A stretch of 64,000 nt of DNA from Panaeolus papilionaceus (Eukaryota; Basidiomycota; Agaricomycetes; Agaricales). The notes below the pieces were generated by a model. The model searched no databases, was not told the origin of the DNA, and saw nothing but the letters and a program-made list of their open reading frames with translations. Where the stretch lies: assembly GCA_015501605.1 (NCBI GenBank), contig JADNRZ010000020.1, positions 248,001 to 312,000 of the forward strand, in the 5' to 3' direction. Of this stretch, positions 1 to 11,193 are shown piece by piece. Each line of letters opens with the position of its first letter. Position 1 is the stretch's first letter. The position numbers were made by a program, and so were the translations under genes.

Positions 1-739
1 CCTTGTCCTTCTTCCCACCCACAGACTTTCCACCAGGATAACTGGAAGAAGATCTTTGGGATGATCGCGTAAAGAGAGCGATTTGGGATTCCTGTTTGCG
101 AGCCTTCTCAGCAGTGAGGATCTGATCAATGACATGATCGGATGTGAGTTTATCCTCTGGTTGCATGATGAGCAACTCTCGAAGAGTGTCGTAGGCAGAA
201 GGGAGTTGGAGAATGAGAGCAGCTGCGATGGCCTTATCCGGGAGAGCAACACTAAGGGTCGATAGGATGTGAGCCTTATGGCGAATGGTGTTGAGCTGCT
301 GCTCGAGTGACTCGTCTTCGGTGAGGGTGCCTCGGAAGATCTCCATGATGAGGTAGGCAATGGTGAACTTCCCTTTCCCTTCGTAGCGATGTTGGAGCTG
401 GTCCCAGATTTCGAAAGCCATAGTGAGGTGAAAAACACCAGCGAGGGGCTCGTCCTTCAATGTGAGGGTAATCTGGGCTCGTGCTTCCTTATCCTGTAGC
501 TGCCATCGCTCTAGCAAGTCCTGATATGTAGCCTTCTTGGTACTGTCTGCCGAACTGTCTAGTGGGGTTGGTTTGAGGTCTAACCCACTAACCACATTCC
601 AGAGTCCTCGTATATCCAAGACCATCTGTACTCGGAATTTCCAAGTCTGGTAATTCGAGCCATCATCTTCCAAAGATGGGATGTCGAATAAGCGGTTAGA
701 TGCACCAGGAATAGATTTCGAGGATGAAGAGGTTGCCAT
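1..739 (-). CDS. Copia-type retrotransposon gag polyprotein, N-terminal part (continues beyond the window)
   Basis: Reading the minus strand from the ATG at 739 gives 246 open codons that run off the left edge without a stop. The protein begins MATSSSSKSIPGASNRLFD and contains YQTWKFRVQMVL, a WQLQDKEARAQI stretch, AFEIWDQLQHRYEGKGK and LIMEIFRGTLTEDESL. This is the layout of the Copia gag domain (UBN2/Retrotran_gag families), which forms the particle that packages element RNA. The C-terminal part becomes Ser/Lys/Gly-rich, as expected just ahead of a zinc knuckle, which lies outside the window. A primer-binding site and LTR lie upstream in the right order. No frameshift or stop is seen in the visible part, so the element could be recent. 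Protease, integrase and reverse transcriptase would lie to the left. Confidence 0.85.
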   Translation of the reverse strand, partial: MATSSSSKSIPGASNRLFDIPSLEDDGSNYQTWKFRVQMVLDIRGLWNVVSGLDLKPTPLDSSADSTKKATYQDLLERWQLQDKEARAQITLTLKDEPLAGVFHLTMAFEIWDQLQHRYEGKGKFTIAYLIMEIFRGTLTEDESLEQQLNTIRHKAHILSTLSVALPDKAIAAALILQLPSAYDTLRELLIMQPEDKLTSDHVIDQILTAEKARKQESQIALFTRSSQRSSSSYPGGKSVGGKKDK

Positions 740-907
740 AGTTGGTAATTAGAGTTAGAGTTTGACAGTGTGAGAGCGAAGCAGTGATGAGGTGGCAGTG
801 GAATGAATGGAATTGTGAAGGAATGGAGCAAGAGCGGGGATGAGGGAAATGTGAGCCAATGAGGAGACCAGGAGAGTATAGCCAGTGAGATGAATTAGAC
901 GCGGGTG

Positions 908-919
908 GGGCCCATAACC
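908..919 (-). other. Half-tRNA-type primer-binding site of the Copia element
   Basis: The minus strand reads GGTTATGGGCCC immediately inside the inferred LTR end. Copia elements such as Drosophila copia use an internal fragment of initiator-Met tRNA as primer and carry a very similar sequence here. The position, between LTR and gag, is right. The identification rests on motif resemblance only. Confidence 0.6.
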
Positions 920-922
920 TTT

Positions 923-1259
923 TGTCAGGTATAGAGGTCACGAGAGGGAGCTGTAGGAGACAAACTCAGTACATAGAATATGGACTAAATATATTATGGT
1001 ATACCTGTAGGAGACAAACTACAGGATAGAGTAAGTAAAGGAATACTAGATAACGAGTGTAATACATGGCTCACCTCAGTACATAGAATATGTACTGAGG
1101 AAAGACCAGTGTGCGCGCAGAGCTAAACTATGAGGGAGCGAAACGGAGGTCACATGACTACGGCTGTGAAACGGAGGTCATGTGATAAGGAGGCGAGATG
1201 AAAAGGAATGAATCTAATCTAATAGTCTGTGAAAATGTTCTAATAAAATAATTACAACA
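923..1259 (-). mobile_element. Inferred 5' LTR of the Copia element
   Basis: On the minus strand this segment starts TGTTGTAATT and ends CTGACA, giving TG...CA termini, and is followed directly by the primer-binding site and gag. Its length of about 337 bp is normal for a fungal Copia LTR. It contains internal repeats: GTAGGAGACAAACT occurs twice (about 952 and 1007), CTCAGTACATAGAATATG twice (about 966 and 1075), and GAAACGGAGGTCA twice (about 1140 and 1168). Duplicated blocks like these are common in LTR promoter regions. The partner LTR is outside the window, so the outer boundary and target duplication could not be checked. Confidence 0.55.
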
Positions 1260-2180
1260 GAATTGCCTGATAGTCAATGCTCTTAGAGAGTTCCTGCCCA
1301 AACTCCATTCCAGGTTCAACATCACCTCCACAGCACCTCCACGACTGACAAGTCTGAAATTGGGATTGAAACGCACAAAGTTTGAAACGCACTACAAAAG
1401 GGATATTCGTCGCTGATGAGCTCCAAACCCACATCCCTCCGAATTTCGCATTTTCGGTATTTTACCGTTCCTCCTTCATTCCCTGACTGCACGGTGCCTT
1501 CCCTATTCGTTTATTTTGTTTATTTTTCATTCTATTTTCGATTCCTTGAAATGCTTCGGCACTAGTTTCCTTAAATCCTTTCATTTTCTTTTCTTTTCGT
1601 TCATATTACCCTTTTAGTTTACGTGCGTAGCACCACTGCACCTCATGTACTTTATTTACTGTACACTATTTCCACCACAGAATAGACATGTTTTTCGCCT
1701 CAGTTTCGCCCCAGTTCGTCGCCATCGTCCCTCGTTGTCTTCGTATTTCGTATTTCATCTCGTTTTCGTTCATATTTCGTCGTTCCACGTGCATTCGGCA
1801 CCACCCTTCCTCTCGTTTTCCCACATTTCCCTTAACACTCGCAGACCCCACGACCTTGCAACGTCGTGTTTACTCATCCATCGCCACACCACTCTCCTTA
1901 TCATCCCACATTATATTATATTTTATATCATTTCATATCTAGACTTACCGTAATGCGCACATCATCGCTTCACAGGACAGCTAATTCCTGCAGAGGAACT
2001 GCAGATTCTCAGCTTACATTTCTCAGCTGGGACGGCAATAAAATGGGGTCATCCTTCGTTTACACTCAACCCATTGCTACCCTTATCCACACCCTTCCCT
2101 TCGTCTCCATCCCAATCATATGTCTGCATTGAAGGGCAGGGATTCTACCGACATAACCGCACTAGTTATTGTTAAGCCTG
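1260..2180. other. No gene recognised
   Basis: Pyrimidine-rich plus strand with long T/C tracts (about 1480-1900) and an AT-rich stretch at 1910-1945. The open frames here are short and of low complexity, and no domain or convincing exon was found. Confidence 0.5.
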
Positions 2181-2184
2181 AATC

Positions 2185-2660
2185 ATTCAGCATGGCAATG
2201 CCATGACAACTCATTGTAATTTGCCATAACAGAAATATCATAACTCATAGGCAATCATTGAGGTGCAATAATCAATAGTCAAATCATTATTGCGAAACAT
2301 GGTGCAAAATCATTAGCATGCCATAAAAATAAATCATTTGTATGATGAGCCAGATCATTCTTTTTATCAGACAATCCAAATCATATAAATCATTATCATT
2401 GTCAATAGTGCGAAATCATATAGGTTGATAGCATAAGGCTAAATTATAATCATTACCAGTGGTGTGAAATCATATGAACCAGGAAGAGAAAATCATTATT
2501 GTTGCATGTGATGCAAAATCATATAAATCAGAGTGCGAAATCATTGCTGCATCATGGTAAATCAATATTTCTACCAGCAGTGTGAAATCATTGCTGCATC
2601 ATGGTAAATCATCAATTCTACCAGTAGTGCGAAATCATATCAAGGCCAGTAAGAAATGAT
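2185..2660. repeat. AAATCAT-rich degenerate repeat region
   Basis: The heptamer AAATCAT recurs irregularly on the plus strand, often as GTGCGAAATCATAT or GTGTGAAATCAT. Two adjacent units of about 50 bp at roughly 2530-2578 and 2580-2628 share GAAATCATTGCTGCATCATG followed by GTAAATCA and TTCTACCAG. It may be an LTR or the body of a non-autonomous element. No coding capacity was found. Confidence 0.6.
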
Positions 2661-4665
2661 TTGATCAACATGGCACCTAAGGCAAGTGATTTTGGTAGCC
2701 ATTTTGGTAGGTCACATCAGTTGGAAGTGTTCTCTTAGGTCCATCATTCCTTCTGTAAATGGTAACCTTAGAGCTGATTGCTACCAGGTAGCTACCATTA
2801 ATTCCGGCATACCATGTGGATCGTGAGAAATGTTTGACTGTCCAACAGAGCGTCTGTTGCATGCCTTCAGAGTAAAAAGTGCAATGAATAATATGCAATT
2901 GATTTTTATGTGTGGGTTTAATCTAATTGAAATATATCAACTACCATGAAATAACTACAAAAAATAATGCAAAACATGCATTGTGTACTGGGCCTCAGCA
3001 GATTCCGAATGGACTCCATTCAACCGGCATCCGCAGATCTGTTTCCGATATGTATCCGCCTCAATGCGGATTGTGGAGGATGCACAAGGCTACTAAGCTT
3101 TCGTCCACGCTGCAGCCACCTCGGGCGTTCGGGACCTGTTCGGGACCTGTGTGCGCAAACGAGGATCTCAGGTGGACCTGTCGGGACGTGGATAATCGGG
3201 AGTCGGCATGCGGATCTGCGACTAGGCGCTGAAGCGACTTGAAATGACGTAGACGTTGGCGCTCGCTGCTGACAATGTAATGCGACCGTGACACCCCTCT
3301 CCATCTCGTGCATCATGTTAACAGAAATTGCTCACTTCGCTCGCTCGCAACAACCAAAACTGATTGCGCTGAAAGGATTCAACTGTTAGATTCTACCCGA
3401 ATGGAAGAATATGTGCATCCACCTTCTTGGTCACGTGAGCGAGCCAGCACCCTGAACCCGTCCACTACGTATCATACCTGCTCTTTACTATCATGTACGT
3501 CGCCTCGCTCTTGGTCTGGACGATAGGTTTTCGCTCGGCTCTCTCCTTTCTTTTACCAACTCCTATACATTCTTCTCCTTGTTTAACTCATAAGGAATCA
3601 TGTACCCCTTACTTCTGCAATGGAGGGAAACCCCAGCACTCACGTTCCGTCGGAATACCACCAATGCATCACAGAATACGCTTACCAGCGCAAGTTAGCA
3701 GAAGGCCCAAGTATCCATAGCTCATAAGGCCCTAAGCTGAACATTCAATGCTAATTGGTGGACACCTGGCCGCCCTTATTTTACAATGGTTTATGCACTA
3801 ACCCCACACTTAAGAGATGATGAATGATATCCCAGCCTTTTACCCATTTTGGTGTGTGCGCCATCGGATGCCTTCGCAGACTTGCTGCATCCATCGCCTA
3901 TGTCGATTCATATGCAAGTCCTACACTGTTGAACTTAGTCACTCCATATACATCATTTACCCTCACTGAAACTCACCCTACCGACACTATCTCTCGATTT
4001 CATTTCACCTTCCCTCCGGATAATACCCCAAAATCTGCTTTTCTCCGTTCACACTCCAAGTCATCGACCACAACAACTGACCAATCACTACAAGAGTTCC
4101 GAGTTCCTTTACCTTCCAACCCTAGTTCCAACCTTCCAGCAGAGTCGAATAATCATCACTAAAGAAACATTTTTTTTTCTGTTCATTGATCAGCCTCACA
4201 CTACCCACCTGTATATATGCGAGCTTCTCTCCACCGCCATTGGGGACTGTCATCGGCTCTCGACCTGGGAAGTGGGACAATGGTCTTCGAGCCATTGCAC
4301 TCTTTCCACCCCCATTTACTATCCCCTAGCCTACTACCGCCCGATGACGAGCGACGGAAAGACGCAAGACAAACTTTTGATGAGACTGCATCCCACCGGA
4401 TCCTGGACGTGAAGATTAGGCAAGATGCTGTTGTTGGACTTGTATCATAATCCGCCTGGATGCGGATTGAGGAAGTTATCCGCGGCCCCGGTCCTCGGGA
4501 GTCGGCATGCGGATTTATGACTGTGGAGTGTCTCGTCGGCATGACAAGTCCCATGTTGTGTCCCTTGTTTATCGGTTAGTCTTACCTGTGTGTTCAATTG
4601 GGTCTTCGCTTTCTATTTCTTGGTCCCTTCTTATTTTCTTCCTGTCTTTGAAGGCCGTCATGCCT
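2661..4665. other. Intergenic, with two related GC-rich repeat fragments
   Basis: No convincing gene. Fragments at about 3055-3235 and 4448-4520 share the motifs ATCCGCC..ATGCGGATTG and CGGGAGTCGGCATGCGGAT in the same order, so they look like diverged copies of one repeat (the second copy shortened). The ORFs that overlap these fragments occur on both strands and lack domain features. Confidence 0.45.
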
Positions 4666-6070
4666 TTATAGAAGTTTAGACTGCGTCGCCGTGGCTAGTC
4701 TCATGCCCGTTATAGTATTCTCTGGTGCTCCTTCGATGTTTGTGAGTTCAACCTTCCTTCCTTTTATTGCTTCGTCGCTCAACATTCTGGTTGCATTGTA
4801 GCAACCTCCTTTCTTCAGCAGAGTGGATCCATTCCCCGCTCTCAACGTTGGGGCTGCTTTCCTTTTCAGGTCGGAGTCGTTACTGATTAGCATGTCGTCC
4901 TCCTCTTCGTGGAGTTTATTGGTGAGTTCTCTCGCTATATCATTATTTTTGGTTTCTATTACTAGTTCTCCATCGAGGTTGTTTTGTGCTATGTTATGGA
5001 TGGCTAGGATTGCCTCGCTTGTTTGGTTTGCATATCCCCCTCCCATCACAAGAATGGTAATACGATCGTCTTGGCTGTTATACCAGATGGCCGTTCTTAC
5101 TTCTACCCTTTCGTTCCTCACTTCAATGTGACAATGTCTAGAACTTTTCATCCGCCATGTCTAATCTCATCCGTTAATACCGCTATGCTGATTTGTGGTG
5201 AGTATTTATCATCTTCGTCTCAGGACCACATGTGGTCCCTTATAATCTTTTGTATCCTTTTCTCCGCTCCGTCTGGTATACCTTGCACTCTAGTGAGGTA
5301 CTGGGTCTTCCTTCTCACATACATTGCAATGATTAAGCGCCGTCCTTCCTGGGTTGGGTGGCCTCTTCCCCATCGTCGTAGGGTGCTATTTCTATCATCT
5401 ACTACTTTCTGTCATATAGCACACTCATCTGTCCTGTACTCTATCCAGGCGCCTAGGACACGTACTGCATCACCTTCTGAGGCAGTGTGTATATTAGCTG
5501 CGATCGGCTCTTGTCCATTATCTAGGGCGCGTCTTTCTACTAGTTCCCTCCTGCATTCCGGACTGCCTAGTGGTTTGAATTTTGCACCGGAGCCTGTGCA
5601 CGACTTGTGTAGAATGTGGAAAAGATTGCTCATGTTGTCATCCTTTGATAGGTAGACAGCGGTATCATCAGCTCTGCCATTTCTTCAGAGATCGTGGTGT
5701 AGGTTGTCTCTGAATCATTCCCACCCATTTGTTGGTTATTGGACGGCTTCCTTAACCTGTAGACCGTCTCTCTTGGTTATATATCTTTATGGTTGTTAAT
5801 CCACGATTTTCAATTGTCTCAGCTTCCCGCCAAAAAATCACTCTGATGTTATCCCTGGCTTTGTTATGCTTGCGAGAGTATAAGGTTGAGAGTTCCTCAA
5901 TTTAATTTTCAGCTATATCGGCCTGCAGGTCTCTGTTCATTTGTGGGGGGATACGCAGTCCACTGTTATCGGTCTTTAGTTCTTCTAGGAGCGATTTTAA
6001 AGTATTCCCTCCTTGATTTGGTTTAATAGGCTGTGGTTGCGGAGAACGTGTCCTGGCATCTGCCATCTAC
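4666..6070 (-). mobile_element. Degraded non-LTR retrotransposon: reverse transcriptase and RNase H remnant
   Basis: Read from about 6063 downwards, the minus strand shows pieces of a protein of the kind found in Agaricomycete LINE-like elements. At 5633-5412 there is a reverse transcriptase segment with EGDAVRVLGAWIEYRTDE, where family members have a similar LGAWIGN motif. After the stop, about 5390-5220 continues with RRWGRGHPTQEGRRLIIAM and PDGAEKRIQKIIRDHMW, both typical of the same protein. At 5151-4666 a 161-residue frame resembles RNase H: SEAILAIHNIA, LDGELVIETKNNDIARELTN and later GCYNATRMLSDEAIKG. The acidic residue expected in the TDS motif is replaced by TKN. Stops, frameshifts and a likely deletion between the thumb and RNase H mark it as inactive. 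Confidence 0.7.
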
Positions 6071-6441
6071 CTGTGCCAATATGGGGCATGGTTGAATCCT
6101 CCAGTCGCAACATTAAGAGCTTGTGATCACTCTCGATGCCCGACACAGGTTTTGAACGACATCACCAATATTGTATCAGCATCAAATAACCTGCTCTACG
6201 TTCCCGAAGAAAATCATTGCCGTGATGACTTCAAGTCTATTGCAATGGGTCTCTGATATGGAGGTGGTGGCCGACTTCCCGGCATGCTGGATCCGCAGGA
6301 CGTTCCAATCCTGAACCAGTTCTTGAACAACCGGATAAAAATTCTTCACAGGCGAGTCTCATTGTGTGACCACATACGTCTGTCAGTACTCGTCTCAGAC
6401 TATCAGTATATAGCGATTTAAAAGTTGACCTTCAAACCGCG

Positions 6442-6610
6442 CCGCATACCGCATACCGCATACCGCATACCGCATACCGCATACCACATACCGTATACCG
6501 TATACCGTATACCGTATACCACATACCGCATACCATATACCGCATACCGCATACCGCATACCACATACCGTATACCGTATACCGCATACCGCAGACCGCA
6601 TACCGCAGAC
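6442..6610. repeat. Heptanucleotide satellite (CCGCATA)n
   Basis: About 24 head-to-tail copies of the 7-mer CCGCATA with C/T variants (CCGTATA, CCACATA, CCATATA) and, at the right end, CCGCAGA. Because 7 is not a multiple of 3, several frames on both strands stay open through the array and give Tyr/Arg/Ile/Pro-rich translations. These are repeat artefacts, not proteins. The array ends next to AGACAGGACAGACAGG. Confidence 0.95.
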
Positions 6611-7247
6611 AGGACAGACAGGATTGCTGAATTGAAGCAACCCACTTCCTAGTGACCAGGTGAGCCTTGATCTACTCTAATGTGAAATTTATTGACTCCA
6701 CACCAGCCCACGCCCTCCTCTCTCTATCTTCCTTTTGCTAATCTGATATGTTTTATTTTATTTTGCGTCCAACTGTTAAATATCTACTTGACCTAAGCAT
6801 ATTCTACCAGTCATGTTCTTTTCACGACGTGGGTGACGTTAAATCAAGCCTGCAGCTCATCTCTCTCTGGCCACGAAGGCATATCATTGGCTCAACAGAG
6901 GCTACCCGTCTCCTTGGGCCCATCCAGATCACTCGTCATCCATGCAATCAACATCCATGGACCACCCCCGCGTCTTGTGAGATATGGTTACTGGTAGTAA
7001 TCATTCTGCTCTCTCTAAACATCAATTAACATTTTTTACTAGGTATCACAAAAGAATAGCTCATTTGCAGACAATGTGGTGGAGTTTACGACTCATTTCC
7101 AGACAATGGCGCCGACCACGTCAAATCTACTGCTGTGCTCATCGCAACGGGGGCATCTGATATGATGGGAGGTACCTTCGAAAACTTCTTGTGTCGGAGC
7201 TGTAGCCGTCCACGTCGCTGTAGGTCGGATTGATATCTGAAGGTCTC
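6611..7247. other. No gene recognised
   Basis: Unique-looking sequence without a convincing exon. A 93-codon plus-strand frame at 6748-7029 has no recognisable domain. Confidence 0.4.
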
Positions 7248-7494
7248 TTAAGTCATTCGAAGAAAATCACCAGCGGAGAAATTTGCACCCAACTTGTCAC
7301 TAAATGACTTTGCTTTTCTCCGCGGGTGAAAGTGGAAAGATTTGTCGTTCAGGATTTGTTTCCACTTCCCAATCCCATGCTGATATACAGAGCGTATCAG
7401 TACTATATCAGTGCCTGTACGTATAAAAATAGCCAATTACCTTTTTGACACCTCTCTCGAAATCTTCAAGTTCCTCAAGAGACCAGCGTGGCAT
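7248..7494 (-). CDS. Small Myb/SANT (telobox-like) domain protein
   Basis: Two exons, 7494-7441 and 7379-7248, are joined by a 61-bp intron with GTAATT donor and CAG acceptor. They encode 61 residues beginning MPRWSLEELEDFERGVKK, then HGIGKWKQILNDKSFHF, then RRKAKSFSDKLGANF. The spacing of Trp (RW), Trp (GKW), ILND, F.F and the third-helix SDKL..NF matches the Myb/SANT DNA-binding fold, in particular the single-Myb type of telomere-repeat-binding proteins. The third helix is not the canonical VDLKDKWRN. The intron falls in the turn between helices 1 and 2. An acceptor-like TTCAG lies just upstream of the ATG, so the gene may have earlier exons. The product is very short for a transcription factor. 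Confidence 0.55.
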
Positions 7495-10308
7495 GTCTAG
7501 TTCTGACGGTTTAACTGAAGAATGCCAGGTGCCAGAGGGGAGGAACACACCGATTGCCTACCGATTGCCTACTTTTTGCAAAATGCGCCTTTTATTTGCA
7601 GCATGGCCTCGGTAGCAACCACGCTTTGCCCTCTAGCCTAATTAAGATATCCATAACGTTGTTGATAAAAACATGAGAATTGGATCACAGAGTGCGACTG
7701 GTGGTGGGTCAAGAAAAGATATTCAACGGGAAAAAACACCGTGATGGGTTCGGTAAATGTATACGACCCGGTCGTGAAAGTCGCTGTCTTGATGATCATA
7801 CTTAAATATTCCTGTCCTCCATGGGAAGATAACTTAAGGTGTTGCATCATAAAAGCGCCGACGGACATTGCCGCTGGCACTGACCTCGACACCCTCACCC
7901 AACAAGCGAGAAAAGCGCGATCCAATGACATCCGTTCTCCCCATTGGGCTAGCCCCAAAAATTCAAAACTCGCAATTTCCATTTTCACATCAAGCGCAGT
8001 ACAGCATCATCACCCTAGTGTTATAACGATAACGCCGACCAGCGGCATGGCCCGCTACCAAAAGGTTTTCATATAGAAGGAAGAACTCAATTTTGAATAG
8101 GAAAAAAACACGAATGCCACTCGCGCTTATGGTGCAGTCATATTTTTCATAAGGCAGCCTTAGTACATACATAAGTACGTAGACGTATGTTGACAAGACT
8201 GAATATTCGATAGGGGAACTAGGACTTCGAAGCCTGTCAGATAGTGAGCACTGAGAACAAAGATGCGTGATTGAAGGACCATTGAATGATGAATCTTGCT
8301 CGCCATGTGGACGAGCTAAAAGTTATCGGAAATACTCGTTGGGGGAATGGTGTTGACCAAGCTATCTCGATCTCGACAAACGTTAAGAGGGTAACAGATA
8401 AGATTTGAGGTGTGGAGTGACCGACGAGTGAGGAGTGGGACGAAATTACCATACGCGCGTGTGAATTCACAGCCACATTCAAATCCTCCGCCGATTTTTT
8501 TTTATAACCATTCCACTAAAACCCACTACGGTAGCGGGGATTACCAGCATACTTAATACCGAACTGGTCTTCTCGAAGTGAGCAGTCATTTACGTGCAGC
8601 TCAGTCTTACAGGTTGCTTTTCCTGTAAACGCTGAAGTGTGAACCCGACAAACGCGGCGGGGTGAGGGAATTGAAGGAGTCGGCCATTGAGGCGGATTAG
8701 GCAAGCGAATTAAATTTGACCCTGAGCCTTGACACTGCTCTTCACTAGGTCATTCGAACACCGACGTCCCAAAGTCTTTTGGTGGGTAGAAAACCCTAGG
8801 CTACAAGGGAAACTTTGAATAGCGAGCAGATGAATGAGACCTCGCTATAATTTTACGTGCGAGAGCAGCAACTAGAACGAACTAGGATACATGACAGTTG
8901 ATAGGTAAGATATGTAAATACGGTAAATACGAATAAAAAGGGATGTGATGTATGAAGGGCTCCTTACAGTGGGTCTGTCGCTGCACATGCTATGAATCAT
9001 GTCCCTAAGCCAACCCTGGGTCTACGGATATTTTCAAATCAATAACACCAGTCTGCGAGCTCGGAACTCCCCTATCAAGCCTTATCGTCAGGGTCTCCGC
9101 TCCTTAATATGGTTTCCACTCCTCCTGGGCTGACATGGCGTCTGTACATGTGTCGCGTCATTGTAGCTGACCATCGGATAGGTCTAATGCGGAACCCCCA
9201 AGTTAAAACTGACATTATAAATAAATAAAACTCATGTAATAAGGGGTGTTGAATGGAGTGTTGCAGGGTAGCCAATGGGAATTTTGTTCAATATCACAAG
9301 GCGAGCCTCTCTTCGCTTCGGCTTTCTAAGGGATAGTTCATGGGCACTGTGTGGAGTGATTCCTAAGGGTCTAGTTTAGGTTGTTGAAAGCAACATATGG
9401 CACGGGGTGATACATGAAAGTAGGTTAAGTAACTGTAGTTGAAATACGGTTATTCTATATCATGGAAGGAGGATGAAGCTCATATGCTGTCATATAATGA
9501 AATGGGAAGCACGGGTAGTAGAACTTACAGGAAGAAAGAAATACACATGTCGAAGTTCAAATTGTGGTCCCGTAAATACATTCAACACAAAAAGTGAAAA
9601 AGGAACAAATTAAGCTGGGCGCTTCCAGATCCGGAGCTACCAACAAAAGAGGTGTTGGCCCGACGGCACTGGAGTGTAGGATAACAAAAGAAAGCGGAAT
9701 TATTGATCGATCGGAGGGTGCTGTGAACGAACAGGACACAGATAAAACCCCGACGGGAAAGCGAGAACTTGAATGAGAGCGAGGGGGAGGGGGAGGATGC
9801 AAACAGATGCAAACGAATTCGTGTAGTTGCTATAATATATAATATAATATAACAAGGCGGGTGCCTTGCTTCGCTACGGTTACTACCAGTGAGTGGAAAT
9901 TTTAAGTTGTCTATCGTGAAGGGAAGGACCAAGCAAACGGCAGAAGAAATGCAGCAAGACAAAAGCAAGTGCATGGATAAGCCTGAGGAATCGCTCGAAT
10001 ACATGCAAACAAATTCGCAGGTAATGGTTAAAGTGTAGGTAATAATATAAGGTATCATATCTTGCTCGTCCATCCCGTGTTAATAGATATCCAGTTGTTT
10101 CAGGCAGTGCTGTCGGAGAGCGGAGGGCGGGTACAAACTCAACGTCGATGGTAATTACATCTAGAATAGCACGAATTAGCAGGATAGAAATATTTTTTGG
10201 TGTAGATATGCTCTTCAGGAAGTTATTGAAATAAATATTAGCAGTGTCTGTCCGGCCCAGCAGAAATGGAGCTTGTGACAAAATCATAACCAAGTAACCT
10301 CATCCAAG
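7495..10308. other. Long stretch with no recognised gene
   Basis: Both strands contain only short, unremarkable frames. An AT dinucleotide-rich patch lies at about 9828-9852. No repeat family shared with the rest of the window was noticed. Confidence 0.4.
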
Positions 10309-11185
10309 TCATGCGAGACGCTCAGCTTCGAATACACCAAACGTTTCGCTAATACAGACATACGCGTCTGAGTCTAAATGTAAGGAGCTTCGCATATTAG
10401 GATACTTGAGTATATTTTCTATGCTATCGAGACACGAAATCAGAAACGTCATGGCTGAAGTATTGTATTTATCGTCGTAAGACAGAAGAGCTTTGATCCA
10501 CCATCTGCGCTCATCATCTACTTTGCATGTGTCCAATTCTTGTCTTAATGTCTACATCATCGTGATCATGGGCCTTTTAGTTTGACTCCATATATTCCTT
10601 ACAGGTTGTTAAACAAAATGCCACACAGGGGACAGATCTTACTATTGCTAGTTGATTCACGCTTCATTTTGGGCACATATACACCGAGATCTCACGTTCG
10701 CACAAAGCCTGGGAGCTCGTTTTTCCAGTCATAGCACCTAGCATAGGTAGGGGCAGTCACTGAATAGGAGAAGCATAGGAGCACCTTCCTTGTCCTGCTG
10801 TGGTATGGTTCCCGATTCAAAACTCCGTGTGAGCGAGGTAAAACACTCCCCAATCCTTTCTGATTGGTCGATAGGAAGTTTGGGTGTGGCAGGTCGGCGT
10901 CTTTTTGGATACCAGTGTTCTGGAAATGTAGACTCTGTCGTATAAGACGAGAAACTAGCGCATGGCAGGTCCCGTACTTCCAATATCTGTTTTTATCGTC
11001 ATTGTCTGTTTGAATGCATACCAAAGTAGTTCCTTCGCCCACGAGGTCCAACCAAGAAAGCAGCTCATCAGACTTACGGGAGCGTCTTCAGACGCTCTCC
11101 ATGTTTTCAAAGCCAGACGTGGGGGCGTCCAACAAAGGTAGGAGACGCTCAATGTATTATGGTCCGGCCAGGACATGTTTGTCAT
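10309..11185 (-). other. Possible exons of an unrecognised minus-strand gene
   Basis: Several frames in this interval have balanced composition: 10309-10536 (WWIKALLSYDDKYNTSAM, CISETFGVFEAERLA) and parts of 10692-11185 (SDELLSWLDLVGEGTTL when a neighbouring frame is read). No consistent splice chain linking them was found and no domain is recognised. Annotated only as possible coding sequence. Confidence 0.2.
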
Positions 11186-11193
11186 AGTTTTTA

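Noticed and set aside
1645..2132. Three overlapping plus-strand ORFs of 84-102 codons
   Set aside because: They come from a pyrimidine-rich tract and have skewed composition and no domain. They may be a promoter or 5' leader rather than coding.
6442..6610. CRISPR-like or telomeric array
   Set aside because: The unit is 7 bp with no unique spacers, and it does not match known fungal telomere repeats such as TTAGGG. It is a satellite.
6395..6652. Three overlapping ORFs rich in Tyr-Arg-Ile-Pro or Tyr-Ala-Val-Cys-Gly repeats
   Set aside because: They are translations of a 7-bp tandem repeat on both strands, in several frames at once. No domain or splice context supports a protein.
9582..10293. 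Minus-strand ORFs of 136-163 codons with hydrophobic stretches
   Set aside because: Two overlapping frames are both open, with AT-repeat sequence inside. No membrane-protein family or splice structure was recognised.
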